From assembly GCF_003194585.1 (NCBI RefSeq), contig NZ_QHKZ01000007.1, positions 146,965 through 210,964 of the forward strand: a stretch of DNA of 64,000 nucleotides, given 5' to 3'. Both the position numbers and the translations under genes were made by a program. The notes under the pieces were generated by a model. It saw only the letters and a list, made by a program, of their open reading frames with translations, did no database searches and had not been told where the DNA came from. The number at the start of each line of letters is the position of its first letter. The stretch's first letter is position 1. Shown one piece after another: positions 1-7,535 of the stretch. The DNA comes from Nocardioides daejeonensis. GTDB taxonomy: Bacteria > Actinomycetota > Actinomycetes > Propionibacteriales > Nocardioidaceae.

Positions 1-256
1 TGCCGCGCAGGACCTGGTTCATCTGGTCGTTCATCATGACGCCCTCGCCGGAGGGAAACACTTCAGGAGTCCGCAGAATGTGGGCGACGGTGGCGTACCG
101 CGTGGCGGCGTACATGTTGTACTTCTTCAGGAACACGATGGGGCCGGCGTCACGCATCATCCGATAGCCGCGCCACGGGTCCAGCAGCGCTTCATCTGAG
201 TACGCGTCGTAGTCGGTCTGAGGCCCGTCGATGACGGCGGGAGCGGTGATGCTCAC
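1..256 (-). CDS. Cytochrome P450, N-terminal fragment (cut by window edge)
   Basis: About 85 N-terminal residues of a cytochrome P450 are visible; the rest lies before base 1. The start is GTG at 256, which overlaps the stop of the upstream P450 in a GTGA arrangement, so the two are probably translationally coupled. Visible P450 features are the entry segment DPWRGYRMMRDAGPIVFL, the beta-1 pair KYNMYAATRYATV and a following B-helix with FPSGEGV. The heme Cys and I-helix are outside the window. The N-terminus resembles class I bacterial P450s that act on small aromatics (CYP199-like); this is only an impression from the entry region. It would draw electrons from the ferredoxin and reductase encoded nearby. 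Confidence 0.85.
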   Translation of the reverse strand, partial: MSITAPAVIDGPQTDYDAYSDEALLDPWRGYRMMRDAGPIVFLKKYNMYAATRYATVAHILRTPEVFPSGEGVMMNDQMNQVLRG

Positions 257-1557
257 GGCCGGTCCTCCGGCATCGGGTTCTCGGCGGGGTCCCACTCGAT
301 CAGAACATGTTCGGGACCTCGGAACGAGGTGTTGGGGGAATAGGCGAACCTCTGGTTCGGGACGAGACGCGCGTGCGGCAGCCGGCGGGTCAACTCCTCG
401 AGAATGACACGCATCTCGAGGCGCGCCAGCGAAGCACCCATGCACATGTGTGTTCCGAAACCGAACGACAGGTGCTTATAGGCGTCGTCGCGGTGGATGT
501 CGAAGGCGTCGGCGTTCTCGAAAACCGCTTCGTCGTGGTTGCCGGAGCCGAGCACCAGAAGGACGTTCGCACCTTCGGGAACGGTCACGCCGCCGATCGT
601 CGTCTCCTCTGTAGCGCGTCGACGCCATGCGATCACTGACGATTGATAGCGGAGGATCTCCTCGACTGCATTCGGGATCAACGACGGGTCAGCGCACAGT
701 TGGTCCCATGCCTCTCTGTTCTCCAGCAGCGTGCGGAACGCGTTCCCGGAAGCGTTGGTCGTCGTCTCATGACCGGCGAACAAGAAATTGAGCATCGTGT
801 TGTACAGGTAGACGTCGTCGAACAGTTCGGGATCCTCCTCCGCTGCCCGGATGACGTCGCTCATGAAGTCATCGCCAGGGTTCTGCTTGAGGCGGGTGAC
901 GTGCTGTACGCAGTACTTCCAGTAGGTGCCTACCTCCTCGACGAGCTGGTTCTGCTCTGACTCGGTGGGGCGGCCCCACGTGAAGAGCGTGCGCCGCGCG
1001 GCGAACTGCTTGACCAGGGACGCCTCCTCATCAGGAACACCCATGAACATGAAGATCACCAATGCGGGAATCTCCCATACGTAGTCGTCCACCAGGTCGG
1101 CATGCCCACGTCGGACGAAACGATCCAGGTAGTCCGTGACGATCTTCCGGATCCGTGGTTCCAGCTCCTCGATGCGGTGCGCGTCGAACCTGCCTCCGAT
1201 CCGCTTGCGTCGCTGCATGTGGATCGGCTCGTCCTCGTTCACCAATACCGGGCCAGGAATGTAGCCAGCCTCGATCACCTTCTGGATGGAGGACTCCCAC
1301 AAGGGCATCAGCGGTTCCAGAGCGATCTCAGCCGAGAAGCTGCGGGTGTTGCGGAACACCTTGCGAATGTCGTCGAACTTGGTCACGACGTAGTAGTCGA
1401 TCTCCGGGCTGTAGAAGACCGGCTCCTCGGCGCGAGCCCGTGAGAGAAACTCGTACGGCTGACCCAGATAAGGGTCGATGAACGGGTTGAACTCAGCGGC
1501 CACCTTCGAATAGGGACAAGCGGAGGCGTCGGGCGAAGCGGGTACGGGCGTGGTCAT
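253..1557 (-). CDS. Cytochrome P450 monooxygenase
   Basis: Complete 434-residue class I cytosolic P450. It shows the I-helix oxygen-activation motif FAGHETTTN, the K-helix ExxR in EEILRYQ, and the heme loop FGFGTHMCMG with the proximal thiolate near Cys372. The ATG at 1557 has an AAGGAG ribosome site about 6 bases upstream; longer in-frame extensions lack P450 similarity and are rejected. The N-terminus (YYVVTKFDDIRKVFRNTRSFSA) resembles CYP116-type P450s, but no reductase domain is fused, so it needs separate ferredoxin and reductase partners. It lies between the ferredoxin gene and a second P450 on the same strand. Third-position GC is visibly lower than in the rest of the window. Substrate unknown. 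Confidence 0.95.
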   Translation of the reverse strand: MTTPVPASPDASACPYSKVAAEFNPFIDPYLGQPYEFLSRARAEEPVFYSPEIDYYVVTKFDDIRKVFRNTRSFSAEIALEPLMPLWESSIQKVIEAGYIPGPVLVNEDEPIHMQRRKRIGGRFDAHRIEELEPRIRKIVTDYLDRFVRRGHADLVDDYVWEIPALVIFMFMGVPDEEASLVKQFAARRTLFTWGRPTESEQNQLVEEVGTYWKYCVQHVTRLKQNPGDDFMSDVIRAAEEDPELFDDVYLYNTMLNFLFAGHETTTNASGNAFRTLLENREAWDQLCADPSLIPNAVEEILRYQSSVIAWRRRATEETTIGGVTVPEGANVLLVLGSGNHDEAVFENADAFDIHRDDAYKHLSFGFGTHMCMGASLARLEMRVILEELTRRLPHARLVPNQRFAYSPNTSFRGPEHVLIEWDPAENPMPEDRP

Positions 1558-1606
1558 GGTGTCTCCTTGAAGAAGGCGAAGTGATTCGTGGCGGGTGGTT
1601 CTGCGG

Positions 1607-1909
1607 CTAGAGCTGCGCCACCAGTGGTGGGTCAAGGACGGGGCCGATAGTGCTGCCGCCGCCCGAATATTCCTCGTCCTTGAAGAGATCGCGTGCAGCG
1701 TCACGGAACGGGATGAAGGCATCCGGCATCCGCCGGTCGGGGACAATTGCCTCGGTTGGACAAACCGGATCGCACGCGCCGCAGTCGATGCATTCGAGAG
1801 GGTGAATGTAAAGCATGCGAGTGCCTTCATAGATGGCATCGACAGGACATTCCTCGATGCAGGAGCGATCCATCACGTCGATGCACGGCGCTCCAATGAC
1901 GAAGGTCAT
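1607..1909 (-). CDS. Ferredoxin, 7Fe (3Fe-4S/4Fe-4S) type
   Basis: A 100-residue electron carrier with two cysteine clusters: an N-terminal one containing CIDVMDRSCIEECPVDAIYEG and a second CIDCGACDPVCPTEAI. The pattern matches FdxA-type seven-iron ferredoxins, with a typical acidic C-terminal tail. The ATG at 1909 is chosen because the GGAAGG ribosome site is then 8-9 bases away; the alternative ATG at 1915 is too close. It is first in the minus-strand series ferredoxin, P450, P450 and is the obvious electron donor to both. A dyad-symmetric sequence lies just upstream. Confidence 0.93.
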   Translation of the reverse strand: MTFVIGAPCIDVMDRSCIEECPVDAIYEGTRMLYIHPLECIDCGACDPVCPTEAIVPDRRMPDAFIPFRDAARDLFKDEEYSGGGSTIGPVLDPPLVAQL

Positions 1910-2230
1910 CAGCATCCCCTTCCTTGCTAGGCCCTATGACGTGAATCACGACATTAGGAACAGAGTTGTCGGTCTGCCGATCCATTCAGCGCATGCCTAT
2001 GTCCACGTGACGCAGAGATGGCCGGCGATGTTCATCTGCGTTCGCGAACAAGTCGGGTCGATCCGCTCAGCGCGGACTTCTGTCCGCCGGACGCAGAACC
2101 GCGCCGAAGGAGCGACGTACCACTTGACAGGGGTGGGGAGGAGGTCAAAATGGTGAACCGTTCCCATGTGACGGAGGCCACGCATCTTCCTCGTGGCTCG
2201 TCCATCTCGGGTACGAAGCAAGGAGCAACG
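1910..2230. other. Intergenic region between divergent ferredoxin and AraC genes
   Basis: A 321-bp gene-free stretch separates the divergent ferredoxin operon and the AraC-type regulator. It holds a dyad at 1933-1958 close to the ferredoxin start. A TTGACA hexamer lies at 2124-2129 on the plus strand, with no convincing -10 at 17 bases (the hexamer there is AAAATG). The AGGAG ribosome site of the regulator is at 2221-2225. No conserved small gene or RNA is recognised. Confidence 0.6.
1933..1958. promoter_or_regulatory. Dyad-symmetric operator candidate upstream of ferredoxin
   Basis: A perfect core CGTGA-A-TCACG (1940-1950) sits inside a longer imperfect dyad running from CCTATGA to GACATTAGG. 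It begins 24 bases upstream of the ferredoxin ATG, where a repressor or activator could act on the ferredoxin-P450 operon. The divergent AraC-family gene is the natural candidate binder. AraC proteins more often bind direct repeats, so another regulator is possible. Confidence 0.45.
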
Positions 2231-3232
2231 ATGGCTGAGTTGGTGACCATCTCAACCGATGTCGTGGTCGACGCCGTCTCGGTGGTCGTTGACGACCCAG
2301 ACGATGCACAGCGCTTGGGCAGCCGGTACTTCTACCCGCAACAGTTGGACGTCCTCGGTGCGGACCGGACCTTCGGAATGTCCCTCAGGTACGCCTCGCT
2401 ACCGCAGCTGTTTCTGGCTGACCTCACCTACGACCAAGACGTACGCATCAACTGTGGCGAGCTGGAGACCAGCTACCACGTGAACGTGCCACTGGTCGGA
2501 GTATTGACCTCCACGCATGACGGACGAGAATCGGTCGCCGCTCCCGGAACGGCAACGGTCTACGGTCCGCAAGGGGAGACGGTGCTCTCCCGATGGGAAG
2601 CAGGATGCCGCCAGCTGTGCGTGAAACTGGAACGCTCGGTGGTCGAGCAGACACTCGCGACTTTGAGCGGGCGTGACCACGAGGATGTTCTTGAGTTCGA
2701 CCCGATCCTCGATGTGCGCAGCGGGCCTGGCCGCAGTTGGGTGGAGTTCGCCATGTTCTTGAACGACCAAGCCCGGCAGGTCGGCTCACCGGTCGCGTCG
2801 CCGATGGTGGCAGCGCCGATGGTAGAAGCCCTGGCGCGAGCACTGCTCACCTCTGCGGGGCATCGGCACCGACCGCAGTTGGAGTTGCCGGCACCCACCG
2901 CATCCGCACGCGCTGTCCGGGTGGCCATCGATTTCCTCGAAGAGCGTGCTGCGGACCCCATCACGATCAGTGACCTGGCAGCGCACTGCCACCTCAGCGT
3001 CAGAACGATCCAAGAAGCTTTCGCTCGCCATGTCGGTACTCCACCTCTCCAGTACCTGCGAGAGATCAGACTCAAGCGAGCCCACGATGAGCTGAGAACC
3101 AGCGACCCCCTACGAACCACGGTGGCAGCGATCGCCCACCGTTGGGGATTCACGCACCTAGGGAGGTTCGCCGCAGCGCACAGCAAGGAGTTCGGTGAGT
3201 CGCCGTCGGTCACGCTGCGAGGCAGCGCCTGA
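2231..3232 (+). CDS. AraC-family transcriptional regulator
   Basis: A 333-residue regulator. The N-terminal ~190 residues form a cupin-like AraC_binding_2 sensing domain (YHVNVPLVGVL, then GEGTVYGPQGE-type strands). The C-terminal ~105 residues carry two helix-turn-helix motifs: ISDLAAHCHLSVRTIQEAF and TVAAIAHRWGFTHLGRFAAA followed by KEFGESP. ATG 2231 is preceded by AGGAG at 2221-2225; longer upstream readings are rejected. It lies between the P450/ferredoxin genes and the ferredoxin reductase and shares their lower-GC composition, so it probably controls them in response to the P450 substrate. Regulators of this class govern aromatic-oxidising P450 loci in other actinobacteria; extending that here is inference. 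Confidence 0.9.
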   Translation: MAELVTISTDVVVDAVSVVVDDPDDAQRLGSRYFYPQQLDVLGADRTFGMSLRYASLPQLFLADLTYDQDVRINCGELETSYHVNVPLVGVLTSTHDGRESVAAPGTATVYGPQGETVLSRWEAGCRQLCVKLERSVVEQTLATLSGRDHEDVLEFDPILDVRSGPGRSWVEFAMFLNDQARQVGSPVASPMVAAPMVEALARALLTSAGHRHRPQLELPAPTASARAVRVAIDFLEERAADPITISDLAAHCHLSVRTIQEAFARHVGTPPLQYLREIRLKRAHDELRTSDPLRTTVAAIAHRWGFTHLGRFAAAHSKEFGESPSVTLRGSA

Positions 3233-3245
3233 CCGGACATGCCCA

Positions 3246-3283
3246 GGCCCCGTATCCGGGCCCGAGCACGTCCTGCCAGGACG
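3246..3283. terminator. Two short hairpins between convergent genes
   Basis: Two adjacent stem-loops lie between the AraC stop and the reductase stop: GGCCC/GGGCC (3246-3262) and CGTCCT-GCC-AGGACG (3269-3283). Neither has a T-tract. They could end transcription from both sides. Confidence 0.4.
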
Positions 3284-3291
3284 ACTAAGCC

Positions 3292-4320
3292 TCAGCGAGG
3301 CGGGGTGTCCGTGGAGTGCCCGGGAAAGAGACCGGCCTCGGGGTTGATGAAGACTGCAGCGTTATTCACCGCCGTAGCCACCTCGCCGAACCCGACCGCT
3401 ATCAGTCGAACCTTGCCGTCGTATTCGGTGATGTCGCCTGCGGAGAAGATGCCGGGCACAGAGGTTCGCATTGCCGAGTCGACGATGATGTGCCGACGAC
3501 CTGCCAACTCGATCCCCCAATCGCGGATCGGCCCGAGGTTGGCGACGAACCCCAGTGCCGCCACCAGTCGGTCACAGGCGAGGTGCTCGTCGCTGTCGGG
3601 CCGACTGATCCGGACACCGGTGACCTTCTCATCGCCTACGACTTCGACGATCTCTGCTCCAGTCACTACGCGCACAGATGAAGCACGGACCGCGGCAACA
3701 GTCGATTCGTGGGCGCGGAATCGGTCTCGGCGGTGGACGAGCGTCACCGAGCGAGCGATGGGTTCGAGGGTCAGCGCCCAGTCGAGCGCGCTGTCGCCGC
3801 CACCGACGATCACGACGTCCTGCCCTGCGCAGGTGCCGGGGTCTTGCACGAAGTAGGCCAACCCCCGCCCGTGGAACTCCTCCCCGACGCCGAGCTGGCG
3901 GGGTGTGAATGCCCCAATGCCGCCGGTGATGATGACGGCTCGACCGGTCACCTGCCGTCCGCTTTCGCAGTAGATGCGGAACGGCGCCGCCCCAGGTGGG
4001 CAGGAGTCGACGTCTAGCTTCTCTGCGCGCTCGCCGCAGAGGTAGGTGGGCTGGAACTGATTCGCCTGTTGGATCAACGACGAGATCAACTCTCGACCCC
4101 TAATCGCCGGGAATCCGGCGATGTCGAAGATCTCCTTCTCCGGGTACATCGCATTGACTTGTCCGCCGAGTTCGTCGAGTGCGTCAATCACGGCGATGCT
4201 GAGCCCGCGGCAGCCTGCGTAGTAGGCACCGAAGAGTCCTACGGGACCGGCTCCGATGATGATGAGGTCGACGGCGATGTTCGCAGAGTCCTCAATGCTT
4301 GCTTGATCAATCGTTTTCAC
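3292..4320 (-). CDS. Ferredoxin--NADP(+) reductase, thioredoxin-reductase-like
   Basis: A 342-residue FAD enzyme of the type 2 (YumC-like) ferredoxin-NADP+ reductase family. The FAD-binding GAGPVGLFGAYYAG is near residue 23, the NADPH-binding VVIVGGGDSALDWAL near 170, and the second FAD motif FSAGDITEYDGKVRLIAVGFGE near 295. The CxxC redox pair of thioredoxin reductases is absent, which fits a ferredoxin reductase. It would pass electrons from NADPH to the neighbouring ferredoxin and on to the P450s. It is separated from them by the AraC gene and has its own 5' region. Confidence 0.88.
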   Translation of the reverse strand: MKTIDQASIEDSANIAVDLIIIGAGPVGLFGAYYAGCRGLSIAVIDALDELGGQVNAMYPEKEIFDIAGFPAIRGRELISSLIQQANQFQPTYLCGERAEKLDVDSCPPGAAPFRIYCESGRQVTGRAVIITGGIGAFTPRQLGVGEEFHGRGLAYFVQDPGTCAGQDVVIVGGGDSALDWALTLEPIARSVTLVHRRDRFRAHESTVAAVRASSVRVVTGAEIVEVVGDEKVTGVRISRPDSDEHLACDRLVAALGFVANLGPIRDWGIELAGRRHIIVDSAMRTSVPGIFSAGDITEYDGKVRLIAVGFGEVATAVNNAAVFINPEAGLFPGHSTDTPPR

Positions 4321-4675
4321 GATGCTCCTCTCGTCTCCGAGCGACGCTAGGCAGCCACGTCAGCCGAGACGAGCCATTCCGCGCAGGCAGCGGGTCATTC
4401 AGCGCGGGACGATATCGACCGCGGCTTTGCTCGACGGCGCTTTCGCTGCCCCTGAGAAGCCCCATGGCGAGTTGAAGCGCTTTCGCCGCCGAGGAAAGGT
4501 CTTGCTTCCCAGCGTCGGAAGCATCGGATTCGCGCGAGACTGCGAAACGCGTAAGGGGCGGTGCTTCAACTCGCCAGTCCACCGAAGCGAGCTGGCTGCT
4601 GCGGGCGCTATGCCGTCGCCCTCACCCCACGACGGAGGCGAGGCCCTACCCGCTTGCCTGCAACAGCCCGACGCG
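4321..4675. other. 355-bp gene-free stretch at the edge of the P450 block
   Basis: No credible coding region is seen on either strand; ORFs here are shadows of the downstream ATPase gene or short and unsupported. It contains an exact 13-nt inverted repeat 84 bases apart. It also marks the change from the lower-GC P450 block to the typical GC-rich chromosome. No tRNA or integrase is visible. Confidence 0.55.
4466..4575. repeat. Exact 13-nt inverted repeat, widely spaced
   Basis: GGCGAGTTGAAGC at 4466-4478 and its exact reverse complement at 4563-4575. The 84-bp spacer is too long for a normal terminator. It could be chance, a paired protein site, or the trace of a small element. Confidence 0.4.
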
Positions 4676-6049
4676 TCAGAGGGCGCGGGCCATCTCGGCG
4701 CAGGCCTGGAGCCAGGCGGAGCGGGTCTCCTCGGAGAGCTGGTCGTAGCGCAGCACCGAGCCGGCGACGAGGGCAGGGTCGTAGGGAATCCGGAAGACGG
4801 CGCGGGTGCGCTTGCCATAGACATCGACCAGGTCGTCGGCCAACTGACTGTCGACGGACGGCGAGGGATCGGCAAGCACGGTCACGGTGCGGTTGAAGAG
4901 ATCGGCGTGACCGGCGTCGGCCAGCGCGTCCAGCATCCACAGGCCGCTGTATCCGGTGTCTTCACGGACGGTGCAGGTGACCACGATCAGGTCGGCGGTC
5001 GCCGCGGCGGCGAGCCAGTTCTCCGCGCGCAGGTTGTTGCCGGTGTCGACCAGGATCAGGTGGTAGAACCGCTCGAGCAGGCGGTGCACGGCCTGGAAGT
5101 CGTCAGCCTTGATCGTGCCCGTGACGTCAGCCCGCTCGTCCGAGGCGAGCACGTCGAAGTGCGCATCGCCCTGGCTCCGCACGAAGGCGCCCAGGTCGCC
5201 GATCCGAGACTCGTAGACGTCGCTGAACCGCTCCAGGTCGTCGAGCAGCTCACGCGTGGTGTTCTGGTGGTTGGCCTGCTCCCCGCGGATCCCGAGGGTG
5301 CCACGGGTCTCGTTGTTGTCCCAGGCCACCACACCGCCGCCCCGCACCGTGCCGAAGGTGTAGCCGGCCGCCAGCACGCTCGTGGTCTTGGCCGCACCGC
5401 CCTTGGGGTTGGCGAAGACGATCGTCCGCGGCCCGGAGAACGAGCGCTGGACGGCGGCGCGCGCCTCACGGTGAGCGCGCTCCTTGGCCCCCATCCGCGG
5501 CTTGACAAGGCCGAAGGTCAGACGCCGCACCCACCCTCGCCAGCCCCAGGTGGCCGGACCGATCTCCAGGTTCTGATGGCGTCCCTGCAGGAAGTCGCGA
5601 GCCGTCGGCAGCACCTCGGGCACGGGTGCGGGCACTGCCGCAGGCACGGCCGGATGCGGGGCCACCGGATGCGGGGCCACAGCGTGCGGCGGGACCGGCG
5701 CCTGCGCCGCCTCGGGCACGTACGGGGGGGCCGGGGCAGCCGGGGCAGGCTCCGGCGACGCAGCCAACGGCTGGCCCGTCCACGGGTCCCACTGCCCGCC
5801 CGCCTGTGGGACGACCGGGACCTGGGTGGTGTCCTCCGCCTGGCGAGACGGCACGGCCTGCGTGTGTGCGGTCGTCACATCGAGCTGCTCAGCAGGCACC
5901 TGCACCTCGGGACGATCGGCACCGCCGACCGGGCTCGGGTGCACCTCCCACATGGGGCGGCCTTGGGGACTGTGCCTGCTCACCCCCGCTGAGAACCCCT
6001 GCGCATCGGACTCCGCGGGGATGGAATTCTCCGACGGCTGCTGCGACAT
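4676..6049 (-). CDS. ParA/MinD-like ATPase with Pro-rich N-terminus (EspI-like)
   Basis: A 457-residue protein. Residues 1-150 are low-complexity and Pro/Ala-rich. The remainder is a deviant Walker-A ATPase: PKGGAAKTTS at ~215 (Ala replaces the usual Gly before Lys), a switch-I-like VVAWDNNE, and switch II LILVDTGNN. This architecture matches actinobacterial EspI-like accessory ATPases of type VII secretion loci and other orphan ParA proteins. No ESX genes are next to it, so its role could be secretion, polar localisation or partitioning. ATG 6049 has GAGGAG 7 bases upstream. No parB lies nearby, which argues against a chromosome-segregation parAB pair. Confidence 0.8.
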   Translation of the reverse strand: MSQQPSENSIPAESDAQGFSAGVSRHSPQGRPMWEVHPSPVGGADRPEVQVPAEQLDVTTAHTQAVPSRQAEDTTQVPVVPQAGGQWDPWTGQPLAASPEPAPAAPAPPYVPEAAQAPVPPHAVAPHPVAPHPAVPAAVPAPVPEVLPTARDFLQGRHQNLEIGPATWGWRGWVRRLTFGLVKPRMGAKERAHREARAAVQRSFSGPRTIVFANPKGGAAKTTSVLAAGYTFGTVRGGGVVAWDNNETRGTLGIRGEQANHQNTTRELLDDLERFSDVYESRIGDLGAFVRSQGDAHFDVLASDERADVTGTIKADDFQAVHRLLERFYHLILVDTGNNLRAENWLAAAATADLIVVTCTVREDTGYSGLWMLDALADAGHADLFNRTVTVLADPSPSVDSQLADDLVDVYGKRTRAVFRIPYDPALVAGSVLRYDQLSEETRSAWLQACAEMARAL

Positions 6050-6146
6050 CGCGGCTCCTCACAAGCACGGCGCACCTCCGAGACGGGCACACTCACAAAC
6101 TCGCGTACCCACCACCTCGCGGCACAAAACCTCCTATTCTGCGCCC

Positions 6147-7535
6147 ATGACCTCCACCGGAGCGCCGCCCACGACCCTCACCAGGGGCACCCGCTTCGGG
6201 TACGCCACCGGGTCGGTGGCCACCGGGGCGTTCGGCACCGTGCCCGGCCTGATGCTGCTTCCCTTCCTCACCGATCAGCTGGGGGTCGCAGCGATCTGGG
6301 CCGGTGTGATCGTCTTCCTGCCGAAGGCCTGGGACGTCGTTCTCAATCCGATCGCCGGCCGGATCAGCGACCGCACCGTGGATGCTCGCGGGCCACGCCG
6401 ACCCTGGCTGCTGCGCGGCGGCATCACGCTCGCGGTGGCGTTCGCGGTGCTCTTCGCGGGCCCCTCCCTCGGCTCACCAGCAGCGGACGCCGCCTGGGTG
6501 CTGCTGGCGTTCCTGGCCTGCGCCTCCGCCTACGCGTTCTTCCAAGTGCCCTACGTCGCCATGCCCGCCGAGCTGACCTCCTCCTACGACGAGCGCACCC
6601 GGATGATGTCCTCGCGGGTGGCGGTGCTCGCCTTCACGATCCTCCTGGCGGGTGCCAGCGCGCCAGCAGTGCGCGACGCCGTCGGTGGCAGGGACGGCTA
6701 CCGCCTCATGGGCGTGCTCATGGCGAGCCTCATCCTGGTCGGCGTGATCGGAGCGTACGTCGGCACCCGCGGACCGGCGTACACCGCAGTGTCGGCGGGG
6801 TCGGGCAGCCTGCGTGAGCAACTCCGTGTGGTCGCCCGGGCTCGCGACTTCCGCCTCCTGCTCCTCACCTGGGTGTTTCAGGCGCTCGCGGTCGGCGCGA
6901 TGCTGGCCGGCGTCGACTACCTCGCCGGCGACGTACTGGAGAAGTCGGGCGCGGCGACGGTGCTCTTCGTCTGCTTCGTAGGCCCGGCGCTGGTGCTCAC
7001 GCCGGTCTGGGTGCGCTTCGGCACCCGCTTCGGCAAGCGGCGCGGCTACCTCGCCGCGTCCCTCTGCCTGGCTGCCGGCGCACTAGGTGTGCTCACGGTG
7101 CTGTGGGCGCCGACCTGGGTGGTGTTCGTCGCCATCGGCCTGGTCGGCGTCGGCTACACGGGCGCCCAGGTCTTCCCCATGGCAATGCTCCCCGACGTGG
7201 CCGCGGCCGACGCGCGCCGGACCGGGGAGAACCGGATCGGCGTCTTCACCGGCATCTGGACGGCAGGCGAGACGTTGGGCATGGCCAGCGGCCCCGGCGT
7301 CTTCGCGCTCCTGCTGGCGATCGGCGACTACCGCTCCTCGACCACGGGCGGAGCCGATCAGCCCGACTCGGCACTGACCGCGATCGTCCTCGGCATGTCG
7401 GTCCTGCCAGCGCTGCTCGTCGTGCTCTCCCTCTGGTGGCTCGCCCGCTACCGCGACGTTCCCGAACACGCAGCACTCCCCGACCTCGACCCCGACGAGT
7501 CCGCTCCCGAGCTCCCTACCGAGGAGGCACTATGA
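6147..7535 (+). CDS. MFS transporter, GPH (MelB-like) family
   Basis: A 462-residue membrane protein with about 12 hydrophobic segments. The layout is that of glycoside-pentoside-hexuronide:cation symporters: an early PFLTDQLG..AG segment, the cytoplasmic DPxAGRxSDRT-like loop PIAGRISDRTVDARGPRRPWLL, and ARRTGENRIGVFTGIW before the last helices. Substrate cannot be read from the sequence. Its stop overlaps the start of the downstream PLP decarboxylase (ATGA), so the pair probably shares a substrate or product. Transporters of this group include lipid and lysolipid carriers as well as sugar symporters. Confidence 0.85.
   Translation: MTSTGAPPTTLTRGTRFGYATGSVATGAFGTVPGLMLLPFLTDQLGVAAIWAGVIVFLPKAWDVVLNPIAGRISDRTVDARGPRRPWLLRGGITLAVAFAVLFAGPSLGSPAADAAWVLLAFLACASAYAFFQVPYVAMPAELTSSYDERTRMMSSRVAVLAFTILLAGASAPAVRDAVGGRDGYRLMGVLMASLILVGVIGAYVGTRGPAYTAVSAGSGSLREQLRVVARARDFRLLLLTWVFQALAVGAMLAGVDYLAGDVLEKSGAATVLFVCFVGPALVLTPVWVRFGTRFGKRRGYLAASLCLAAGALGVLTVLWAPTWVVFVAIGLVGVGYTGAQVFPMAMLPDVAAADARRTGENRIGVFTGIWTAGETLGMASGPGVFALLLAIGDYRSSTTGGADQPDSALTAIVLGMSVLPALLVVLSLWWLARYRDVPEHAALPDLDPDESAPELPTEEAL

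Noticed and set aside
2124..2152. Sigma-70 promoter from TTGACA before the AraC gene
   Set aside because: There is a good -35 but no acceptable -10 at 16-18 bases, so it is left unannotated.
1..4320. Insertion sequence or phage island
   Set aside because: No transposase, integrase, terminal repeat or tRNA attachment site is visible, so only composition suggests transfer.
4322..5992. 556-codon plus-strand frame over the ATPase gene
   Set aside because: Low-complexity, Arg/Gly/His-rich shadow of the ParA-like gene; no ribosome site or family.
4676..6049. Chromosome-partition ParA
   Set aside because: No parB or parS is visible; the Pro-rich N-terminus fits EspI-like ATPases better.
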